From positions 1 to 51,242 of the forward strand of contig JAGCDZ010000097.1 of assembly GCA_017650905.1 (NCBI GenBank): a DNA stretch of 51,242 bases. The letters are read 5' to 3'. This stretch comes from Prevotella sp. GTDB taxonomy: Bacteria > Bacteroidota > Bacteroidia > Bacteroidales > Bacteroidaceae. Of this stretch, positions 29,295 to 36,366 are shown piece after piece. The first letter of the stretch is position 1; every line of letters begins with the position of its first letter. Below the pieces are notes generated by a model that was not told the origin of the DNA, made no database searches, and saw only the letters and a list, made by a program, of their open reading frames with translations. The translations under genes were made by a program, and so were the position numbers.

Positions 29295-30941
29295 TTACTT
29301 CGTCACTCTAATCCAATCGGCATCCACCCAGCCTCTGTCACACTTAGGATCGGACTCCGCTGCGATGTATCCGAACTTCGCACCGATCCACTTGCCTTCC
29401 TTCATCTGGAATGTCTGACCACAATCTGTAAATTGCTTGCCGTTCTGGCTATACGAGAAACTGACTTTCGAATCATTCACCTTCAGGCGCAGATAGATGT
29501 CCTCATGGATACCTGGTTTATAGTCGATCTTATCGACAGCAGTGGGCTTCAGTGTGGTGATGATTTCCTCCGTCTGTGGAATACCCTTATCAGCAGCCTT
29601 ACAGGTCATCTGCACCAGTTGGAACGTCTGGCCCATACGACGGACCACGAGGGCTGAATAGTCCAATCCCATCATGATTAAGCCACCAAACTGCCCGTCA
29701 GCCTTTGAGGTCATACGGATCTTAGTCGTCACCGTAAATGCATCGGCAGGTGTCTTCTGAAGCAGCAGGTTAGGTACCTCCCAGAAATTCTTCCAGTTCT
29801 GAGAGAGCTTATAAGTATAGATGCGGAAGGTGCCGAAGGCGGTGGGCACCCCGAACTTTTCGTCGTAATTGGCATGCCACTGCCACTGTTTACCAATCGT
29901 AGGAGTGTTGAATTCATCGTTCTCTACGGGATTCACCACCACACTGGAACTACTCTTAGGTTTCTGCCAGGTCGTCACGGGTTCACCTTTTTTGCCCATG
30001 ATGGGCCAACCGGTAGACCAGTCGACGGGATTCAGGTGAACCACCCTGCCATAGGCCTCTTTATCCTGGAAGTGCAGAAACCAGTCTTCACCATATTTCG
30101 TATGCACCCATCCACCCTGATGAGGGCCGTTGATATTGGTTTTGCCCTGGGCCAGTACGATTTTATGCTCATAGGGGCCGTAAGGCGATTTGCTGCGCAT
30201 GGCCAATTGGAAGCCTGTTGGCACACCACCAGCAGGACACATAATCCAAAACCAGCCATCACGCTTATAGAACTTAGGACCCTCGCAGGTGCGGTTCTCT
30301 GTGCCGTTGCCATCGAAGACGATGACAGGCTGTCCAATAGCCTTCGTACCGTCAGCCGATAATTCTCTGACCGTCAGCACGCTGGCAAACTTCGAGCGCG
30401 AATTGGCCCATCCGTTCACCAGATAGCACCGTCCATCGTCATCCCAAAGGGGCGTCGTGTCGATATACCCCTGTCCTTTGATTACACAAACTGGATATTC
30501 CCACTCACCAGCAGGATCTTTGGTCTTCACCATATAGACGCCAAAGTCAGGGTCGCCCCAATAGATATAGTATTCGCCATTATGGTAACGGATGGAAGGG
30601 GCCCAGACGCCATTACCGTGCTGCGGGGTACTGAAATGCTGCTCCAGCTCGGCATCGCCCGTATAGAGCGATTTCAGGGCGTAGCCGATAATCTCCCAGT
30701 TCACGAGATCTTTCGAATGAAGGATGGGCAGGCCAGGCACACAGTTAAACGACGAGGCAGTCATATAATAATCCTCGCCACTGGGACCCACACAGACATC
30801 AGGATCAGAATAGTCGGCATTAATCACAGGATTGATATAGGTGCCATCACCCTGATCCGGCGACCAGACCTGCGACTTGTATTGAGGCTGGGCTTTTACC
30901 AGCAAAGGTAAAGTGACAATTAAGAAGATCAGTTTTCTCAT
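29295..30941 (-). CDS. Secreted glycoside hydrolase family 43 enzyme (xylosidase/arabinofuranosidase-like)
   Basis: The 548-residue protein has a signal peptide (MRKLIFLIVTLPLLVKA). The five-bladed propeller spans about residues 30-330 with the GH43 catalytic residues: base Asp46 (NADYSDPDV), pKa modulator Asp161 (GYIDTTPLW) and acid Glu220 (CEGPKFY). A C-terminal beta-sandwich (340-548) looks like the laminin-G-like domain of GH43 enzymes active on xylan or arabinan. It overlaps the upstream ATP-grasp-like gene by 4 bases and lies 19 bases before truA, so a carbohydrate enzyme sits within a housekeeping operon; no SusCD pair is near. Confidence 0.92.
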   Translation of the reverse strand: MRKLIFLIVTLPLLVKAQPQYKSQVWSPDQGDGTYINPVINADYSDPDVCVGPSGEDYYMTASSFNCVPGLPILHSKDLVNWEIIGYALKSLYTGDAELEQHFSTPQHGNGVWAPSIRYHNGEYYIYWGDPDFGVYMVKTKDPAGEWEYPVCVIKGQGYIDTTPLWDDDGRCYLVNGWANSRSKFASVLTVRELSADGTKAIGQPVIVFDGNGTENRTCEGPKFYKRDGWFWIMCPAGGVPTGFQLAMRSKSPYGPYEHKIVLAQGKTNINGPHQGGWVHTKYGEDWFLHFQDKEAYGRVVHLNPVDWSTGWPIMGKKGEPVTTWQKPKSSSSVVVNPVENDEFNTPTIGKQWQWHANYDEKFGVPTAFGTFRIYTYKLSQNWKNFWEVPNLLLQKTPADAFTVTTKIRMTSKADGQFGGLIMMGLDYSALVVRRMGQTFQLVQMTCKAADKGIPQTEEIITTLKPTAVDKIDYKPGIHEDIYLRLKVNDSKVSFSYSQNGKQFTDCGQTFQMKEGKWIGAKFGYIAAESDPKCDRGWVDADWIRVTK

Positions 30942-31978
30942 ATTTGTTTTATCTTTAGTTTGTATGTTTTGTCAGAATATTCCACACGCATCACATGGTC
31001 CGACGGCATCTGCTTGGAAAGCGCGAGAGCCACATGCCCCATCGTTCTGCGGAGGTTGATTTCAACACATGGATTCAGCAGGAAGTGCTGTTGGTTATTG
31101 CCTCTCACCACCATCATATCCACACCGAAAGGTCCCGCATATTTACCGCAATAGAGCTTTCCAAGACAGGTGCAAATCTTTTCTTGAACCTTCTCAAGCA
31201 AATCCATTGACAGATAGCGACTTATCTTTTCCTGTTTTTCCTCTTCCGACGCCAGGATATTGCCTGTATAGGCACCGTTCTGGGTATGAAAAAGCGAGAG
31301 GCCTAAATAGTGCACATGTCCCTCGCCGTCACTCTCAAACTCCATGCCGAAGTCTTTCACCTTATGGCAATAGGTTTCTATCACGACACTCCCCTGTCGG
31401 TCGATTACATTCTGTATCCAACGCTGCTGGGAGATCATTGGGACTGTCCCCTCAACAAACCGGATACCTCTTCCGCTGCTGCTCCAAGGTGCCTTGACCA
31501 CAATCCGTTGACAATCCTGAAGGGCTTGCTGCACCGCCGCCATCCCATCTGCTTGCCATGACCGTCCTGTAGTGCCTTCAAAGTCCAAAGTCCTCAATAA
31601 ATCTATCGCATACTTACGGTGCGATAGGTCACGAATCACCCCAATCTCTTCTTCTGCAGGAACGGCCCCTACCCCATAGCGGATCAGGAAACTGCGGAGG
31701 GCTAGATCCCAACCCCAAGGCTCCACATGCGTAATACCGAGTCGGGCCAGCTGGCGTTTATCCACGAATCTGTCAAACGAACGATGCATCACCCTTGCGA
31801 AATCCCGCTGTGCCGCCTCCACATCCTCCACCAGCACTACATCATCGACGGCAGCCCAGATGGCGGGCAGAAATCCGATATCCATCCTCAATTGCCTTCC
31901 GGCATGGGGAGAAGTAAAATTGCTCAAGTTGGCAGCGAGAGCAAGATCGTGCTCGGGGTTAAATACATGCAACGTCAT
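30938..31978 (-). CDS. ATP-grasp-like protein of unknown function
   Basis: The 346-residue protein begins TLHVFNPEHDLALAANL, a start I associate with a conserved but uncharacterised Bacteroidota family. IVVKAPWSSSGRGI looks like the ATP-grasp glycine-rich loop, and LNPCVEINLRRTMGHVA resembles the Mg-binding end of that fold. This suggests a carboxylate-amine ligase, which is an inference. The ATG at 31978 is used because the TTG at 31993 lies within the promoter element. Confidence 0.68.
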   Translation of the reverse strand: MTLHVFNPEHDLALAANLSNFTSPHAGRQLRMDIGFLPAIWAAVDDVVLVEDVEAAQRDFARVMHRSFDRFVDKRQLARLGITHVEPWGWDLALRSFLIRYGVGAVPAEEEIGVIRDLSHRKYAIDLLRTLDFEGTTGRSWQADGMAAVQQALQDCQRIVVKAPWSSSGRGIRFVEGTVPMISQQRWIQNVIDRQGSVVIETYCHKVKDFGMEFESDGEGHVHYLGLSLFHTQNGAYTGNILASEEEKQEKISRYLSMDLLEKVQEKICTCLGKLYCGKYAGPFGVDMMVVRGNNQQHFLLNPCVEINLRRTMGHVALALSKQMPSDHVMRVEYSDKTYKLKIKQI

Positions 31979-31990
31979 AGTTTCCAGCTG

Positions 31991-31998
31991 CAAAATTA
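31991..31998 (-). promoter_or_regulatory. -7 element of the ATP-grasp/GH43/truA/DMT operon
   Basis: TAATTTTG on the minus strand matches TAnnTTTG and ends 12 bases before the ATG at 31978. No clear -33 element is seen. Confidence 0.55.
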
Positions 31999-32238
31999 CT
32001 ACAAAAAAACGATATAACTGATAAGTTTCCCATAATAATTCATTTTTTTACGGCTTACTGCCATATCTCTCAATTTTTGGGGTGTTTTTTAGTCCCGTGC
32101 CATATTTCTTTCCGAACCTCCCCTGTTCTCTCAAACTTTCATGCCAACAAAGTATTACTTCTGTGCCTGCAAACTATAACTCCTATGCCTGGTCTCTCCG
32201 ACATCTCAGGGTACTTTCGCGTAGAGTGGTTAGGAAAA

Positions 32239-32269
32239 CATAACAAACATAACGTACATAACATAACAA
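32239..32269 (+). repeat. Left arm of a perfect 31-bp inverted repeat
   Basis: The arm starts CATAACAAACATAACGTA and ends CATAACATAACAA; it is an exact reverse complement of 32401-32431. It is itself made of repeated CATAAC units. Confidence 0.95.
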
Positions 32270-32311
32270 ATTCAGTTTCGAACCTTACAAGAAATGGGTG
32301 TTTATAATGGG

Positions 32312-32349
32312 TAATTTATATATATAATTATAATTATATATATAAATTA
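32312..32349. repeat. Perfect 38-bp AT-only palindrome
   Basis: Every base from TAATTTATATATATAATTA onward pairs with its mirror position around the centre at 32330/32331. It contains no G or C and could extrude as a cruciform or melt easily. Confidence 0.95.
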
Positions 32350-32400
32350 ATCTCTTTACCTTCCATTAATCCTCCCAAAGTCATTTTCCAAACAAAGAAA

Positions 32401-32431
32401 TTGTTATGTTATGTACGTTATGTTTGTTATG
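32401..32431 (-). repeat. Right arm of the 31-bp inverted repeat
   Basis: Exact reverse complement of 32239-32269. It lies 45 bases beyond the patatin gene stop codon, so it could also affect the 3' end of that transcript. Confidence 0.95.
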
Positions 32432-32476
32432 AAATGCTTGTTAATCACAATCTAGAGGAACTTATTATTTTATTTG

Positions 32477-33463
32477 TCACATCGGGGCAGAGACGCTTTG
32501 CGACGTATTGCTGATGAGTGCCCTTAGGTCCGGGAGTAACTTTCTGGCGGCGGCTGTGCCAGCCAGAATCATGCGAGCAGCATTTTTGTTGCCGAAACTG
32601 GAAGCGTCGGCATCGGGAAGGTCGGGATGTATATAGATGTCGGCCTGTTTCCTATTCTCATAGTATTTGCTGATATCAGGACGGTTAGTAATCCATTCGA
32701 GGATACCACCGAGGCCGAACAGATCGGCGATGCCGGAGATGGCGTTGATGTCTGATTTCTTTCGGGGTTGCTGTTCGCTCTGTTGCAGGTCGACGGCAAT
32801 CACGATGTCGGCTCCCATCTGCCTGCACACATCCACGGGCAGATTATTGAGCATGCCGCCATCAACCAGCAAGCGCCCATTATGCTCCACAGGCTTGAAA
32901 ATGCCAGGTATGGCCATCGATGCCCGCAGCGCCTTGCAGAGCACCCCTTTCGACAGTATCACCTCGTTGGCGGTCCTGATATCGGTAGTTACACAGCGGA
33001 ATGGAATCTTCAGGCTCTCAAACTCTGTGCAGCCTTTTACGGACACCATCGAGTCGATGACCTGTTCTATTCTGCCGCCCGACATCACGCCAAAGCTCCG
33101 ACTGTTACGGTCAATCACGGGGAAGCCGAACACATAAGTCACACCATCGATAGTCTTGAAAGGCTCGTTATTCAGTGAAGCCTTACGGTCGGTGAGCAGC
33201 GAAAGCCATTCCTGTGTACGGAACATCGTCTCAAGTTCCGAGGCTGAATAGCCTGCCGCATAAAGTCCTCCCACGATGGAACCAATCGATGAACCTGCGA
33301 TGTAGTCGACATGGATGCCAGCCTCCTCGAGCACCTTCAGCACACCTACTTCTGCGGCTCCCTTGGCACCGCCGCCACCAAGGGCCAGCCCTATTTTGGG
33401 TCGTCCCGCCATCGCTGGGAGTACCAACATGGCTATCGTCAGTATGATAAACATCTTCTTCAT
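32477..33463 (-). CDS. Patatin-like phospholipase
   Basis: A serine-aspartate lipid acyl hydrolase. The 328-residue protein has a signal peptide (MKKMFIILTIAMLVLPAMAG), the oxyanion loop GGGGAKG (residues 29-35), nucleophile Ser59 in GSSIG and catalytic Asp201 in DGG. It resembles the secreted RssA/patatin-like proteins of Bacteroidota, here without a C-terminal barrel, so it should be periplasmic and act on membrane lipids. Single gene, with a -7 element ending 7 bases before the start. Confidence 0.9.
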   Translation of the reverse strand: MKKMFIILTIAMLVLPAMAGRPKIGLALGGGGAKGAAEVGVLKVLEEAGIHVDYIAGSSIGSIVGGLYAAGYSASELETMFRTQEWLSLLTDRKASLNNEPFKTIDGVTYVFGFPVIDRNSRSFGVMSGGRIEQVIDSMVSVKGCTEFESLKIPFRCVTTDIRTANEVILSKGVLCKALRASMAIPGIFKPVEHNGRLLVDGGMLNNLPVDVCRQMGADIVIAVDLQQSEQQPRKKSDINAISGIADLFGLGGILEWITNRPDISKYYENRKQADIYIHPDLPDADASSFGNKNAARMILAGTAAARKLLPDLRALISNTSQSVSAPM

Positions 33464-33470
33464 TCGGCGG

Positions 33471-33478
33471 CAAAGATA
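33471..33478 (-). promoter_or_regulatory. -7 element of the patatin gene
   Basis: TATCTTTG on the minus strand matches TAnnTTTG and ends only 7 bases before the ATG at 33463, implying a nearly leaderless mRNA, unless translation starts at Met4. Confidence 0.6.
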
Positions 33479-33549
33479 GTGATTTTTTCTGATTTTCCTT
33501 AGAGTTTACAATTTTTTAAAAAGGAAATTCAGTAAAAACTTGAAAAAAA

Positions 33550-33581
33550 TTTGGTTCTATGATTTTTTTTTGCTATTTTTG
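33550..33581 (+). promoter_or_regulatory. Promoter of the signalling-NRPS operon
   Basis: TTTG, a 20-base spacer and TATTTTTG match the Bacteroidota consensus exactly; the ATG at 33610 follows 28 bases later. No other consensus promoter was seen before the end of the six-gene run at 47873. Confidence 0.8.
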
Positions 33582-33609
33582 CACACATAATTTAATGTAA
33601 CTAAAAAAT

Positions 33610-34773
33610 ATGCCAATCAAAATTCTTAGTGTAGACGACGAGATTGATCTCGAATTGCTGTTGACCCAATATTTCCGGAGACAGATCAGAAAGGGAGTAT
33701 ATGAGTTCAAGTTTGCCCACAACGGACTTGAGGCTCTTACAATGCTCCTAAAGGAAAAAGACTTCGATATTATCCTCAGTGATATCAATATGCCTGAAAT
33801 GGATGGACTGACTTTGTTGACCAAAATCAACGAGATGCAGAACCCAGCCTTGAAGTGCATTATGGTTTCTGCCTATGGTGATATGGGCAATATCCGTCAA
33901 GCAATGAACAACGGTGCCTTTGACTTTGCCACAAAACCCATCGACCTCGACGACCTGAGTGTTACCATTGAGAAAGCTATCGAACAGATCACCTACATCA
34001 AGCAGATGCAACAAGAGCATAACGAGTTGGAGGGGATCAAAGGCGACCTGGCCGTAGCCCGCGAGATCCAGCAGGCCATCCTGCCACGCATTTTCCCCCC
34101 ATTCCCCGAGAATGCCGCCCAGCTCGACATTGCAGCCTCAATGAATGCCGCTAAGGACGTAGGCGGCGACTTTTATGATTTCTTCCGCATCGATGATGAC
34201 CGCATCGGTTTCGTAATTGCTGATGTCAGCGGCAAAGGCGTGCCTGCCGCTATTTTCATGGCTGTGAGCCGGACACTCATCCGTGCAACGGGTATCAGGG
34301 GCGTCAGTTCATCGGAATGCATCACATATTCGAACGAACTATTGGAAAAAGAATCGGTCAACAATATGTTTGTAACTGTTTTCTATGGCATCTACAACAT
34401 CAAGACCGGAGAGGTGAAATATACAAATGCTGGCCACAACCCACCATACGTAGTGAAACAAAACGGCAGCCTGGAAAGACTTCCTGTGACCAGGAATATG
34501 GCAATTGGCATTTTTGGTGATTTCGAATATCAGGAAGAAACGCTCCAACTAGAACATGGTGATACGCTCCTACTCTACACTGACGGCGTGACGGAAGCCA
34601 TCAACCCAAGTGAAGAAGAATTCAAGGAAGAACGGTTGGAAACAACACTCAAGAGCACGACATTCGAATCTTGTCAACAAATGATTGATATCATCAAAGC
34701 TGATGTAAAAACATTCGCTGATGGTGCAGAACAAAGCGATGACATCACCCTGCTTGCACTGAAACGACTCTAA
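33610..34773 (+). CDS. Response regulator with PP2C (SpoIIE/RsbU-type) phosphatase output
   Basis: The 387-residue protein has an N-terminal receiver domain (1-125) with Asp9/Asp10, phospho-acceptor Asp58 (LSDINMPEMDG) and Lys109, then a short coiled linker (KQMQQEHNELEG) and a PP2C-type serine phosphatase domain (150-387) with metal ligands in DVGGDFYDF, VIADVSGKGVPAA and SDDITLLAL. In known systems such phosphatases act on anti-sigma-antagonist proteins; no such partner is encoded here. First gene of the operon, so it is the likely target of the two kinases downstream. Confidence 0.92.
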   Translation: MPIKILSVDDEIDLELLLTQYFRRQIRKGVYEFKFAHNGLEALTMLLKEKDFDIILSDINMPEMDGLTLLTKINEMQNPALKCIMVSAYGDMGNIRQAMNNGAFDFATKPIDLDDLSVTIEKAIEQITYIKQMQQEHNELEGIKGDLAVAREIQQAILPRIFPPFPENAAQLDIAASMNAAKDVGGDFYDFFRIDDDRIGFVIADVSGKGVPAAIFMAVSRTLIRATGIRGVSSSECITYSNELLEKESVNNMFVTVFYGIYNIKTGEVKYTNAGHNPPYVVKQNGSLERLPVTRNMAIGIFGDFEYQEETLQLEHGDTLLLYTDGVTEAINPSEEEFKEERLETTLKSTTFESCQQMIDIIKADVKTFADGAEQSDDITLLALKRL

Positions 34774-34784
34774 TCCAAACAAGC

Positions 34785-36350
34785 GTGGACAGAAAAACGA
34801 TTATAACAGGGTGTGCAGGACTTCTGCTTTTGGGTACGACGGCTACAGGAATTATAGGCTGGGAGTCGGAACACCAGAAAGTGAAAGAACTAGAGGAGCA
34901 GGTAGCTGCTCTGAGACAGCAGGAGATGCGTTCTGCCATCGACAGAAGCGTAAGCGCACAGATGGAGGAGATTGCTAATGAGCAAAGAGAAATCTCTGAT
35001 GAGAAGCGTGAAGAAGCCCTGCAACAAACACGCATCGCCAACGAGATGCGACTCCGGTCGGAAGTAGAACGGCAGAACGCTATTACCGCTGAAAGGAATG
35101 CTGTTGCCTCAGAGAAGAAAGCACTCGAGGCTTCTGAAGTGGCCGAGGCGCAGCGACAGATAGCTGAACACCAACGTATTCAGGCAGAGTTCTCAAAACG
35201 GACCGCCGACACACTGAGTTATATCAACCTGGGACGTTCGCTCGGCTCCATTTCCACCATCCAGTACCAGGCAGGCAATACCGAGATATCCGACCTGCTG
35301 AGCTACGCCTCCTATCTTTATACCCAGCGCTACGGGGGCGACATCTACTATCCAGCAGTTCTTGAGTCGCTGATGCGGTCGAGCCAGAGTGTCAATGTCT
35401 GGTCGGAACATACTGGTGCCGTCACCAATCTGGAGTATTTACCTGGTGATGATAACAAAATTGTCAGCGTCAGTAACTATGGTGAAATCCTGTTGAGTGA
35501 GCGCCAAGGCAATCAATTGAAGACGACCACCCTTTTTAACAATCCGGAATTCGACTTCCGCGACGTGATTGTCGTCAAGAGCACGGGTAACATCTATGCC
35601 GTCAGCCGAATAGGACAATTGGTGGTCATTAACAAGGAAACCATGACACCGAAGGTGATTATGCTGGAAAACATCGTCCACCCGTTGCGGGTACACGATA
35701 TCAACGAGAATACCCTTTTGATTATCGGGGAAACGAGCATCGGCTTGGTTGACCTAAAGCGCAGCATCGTGACAAGCGTCAAGCAACTGCCCTTCAAGTT
35801 TACCATGGGATCGCGCAAGAACAACCTGCCGCTGCTGTTCGATGATCAGGGAAAGATGCATCAGGTGTCGGGCTTAACCGACATCACTACAGAGGATGTG
35901 CCTGTGGAAGGCAAAGTGACAGCCTACTGTGAATCGAAAAATACCGGTATGGAGGCCTATGGCATGATAGACGGTACCATCTGGCTGAAAGACAAAAACG
36001 GAAAGCTACAGAAACTGGTGGGCCACCAGTCGCGCATCTCAAAGATGAAGATGAATGGCAGGCGTCTCTACTCGTCGAGTTACGACGGCAGTGTGAACCT
36101 GTGGATCTGTGATAACGAGAAGATTGAGCCCATGAAGCTGTGGCAGACCAACAATTGGATTATGAACTTCCAGCTCGACTCCACAAAAGAGACGTTCTGG
36201 ATGTGTGATGCGAAAGGCAACCTGACCGCGGTGAACATCAGCATCAACAAGATGGTGGACGCTATGAAGAAGAAACTCAAGCGAAACCTTACAACGGAAG
36301 AATGGAACTACTTCATCGGGCAGAATGTGCTTTACGAGAAGTTTATATAG
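34785..36350 (+). CDS. Membrane-anchored coiled-coil and WD40-like propeller protein
   Basis: The 521-residue protein has one N-terminal membrane helix (residues 5-24, TIITGCAGLLLLGTTATGII), a long Glu/Gln/Arg-rich coiled coil (30-145), and a C-terminal beta-propeller-like part (200-500) with WD40-type blade ends such as YSSSYDGSVNLWICDN. The last segment, RNLTTEEWNYFIGQN, is the short motif often ending bacterial WD40 proteins. The start is a GTG at 34785, 11 bases after the upstream stop; no ATG in frame would keep the membrane helix. It may act as a scaffold or sensor for the kinases (inference). Confidence 0.72.
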   Translation: MDRKTIITGCAGLLLLGTTATGIIGWESEHQKVKELEEQVAALRQQEMRSAIDRSVSAQMEEIANEQREISDEKREEALQQTRIANEMRLRSEVERQNAITAERNAVASEKKALEASEVAEAQRQIAEHQRIQAEFSKRTADTLSYINLGRSLGSISTIQYQAGNTEISDLLSYASYLYTQRYGGDIYYPAVLESLMRSSQSVNVWSEHTGAVTNLEYLPGDDNKIVSVSNYGEILLSERQGNQLKTTTLFNNPEFDFRDVIVVKSTGNIYAVSRIGQLVVINKETMTPKVIMLENIVHPLRVHDINENTLLIIGETSIGLVDLKRSIVTSVKQLPFKFTMGSRKNNLPLLFDDQGKMHQVSGLTDITTEDVPVEGKVTAYCESKNTGMEAYGMIDGTIWLKDKNGKLQKLVGHQSRISKMKMNGRRLYSSSYDGSVNLWICDNEKIEPMKLWQTNNWIMNFQLDSTKETFWMCDAKGNLTAVNISINKMVDAMKKKLKRNLTTEEWNYFIGQNVLYEKFI

Positions 36351-36362
36351 TGAAGCGTGAAT
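36349..36362 (-). repeat. Heptad array, stop-rich arm (AGTGAAG, CGTGAAT)
   Basis: Two 7-bp units begin within the stop codon of the coiled-coil gene. They are inverted relative to the four-unit array at 36426-36453. Confidence 0.65.
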
Positions 36363-36366
36363 AGTC

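Larger units (their letters stand above)
31999..32476. other. Non-coding 478-base region with a nested inverted repeat
   Basis: No convincing gene is present: the short frames lack start context and codon bias. It holds a 31-bp perfect inverted repeat (32239-32269 and 32401-32431) and a 38-bp AT palindrome between the arms, described separately. The rest (32030-32230) is AT-rich with pyrimidine-rich stretches and no recognisable element. Confidence 0.8.

Noticed and set aside
32077-32307. Possible 76-residue gene in the non-coding region
   Set aside because: It runs into one arm of the inverted repeat and has no start context or similarity in pattern to real genes here.
32239-32431. Insertion sequence
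   Set aside because: No transposase frame lies between the inverted arms, and no target duplication could be recognised by eye.
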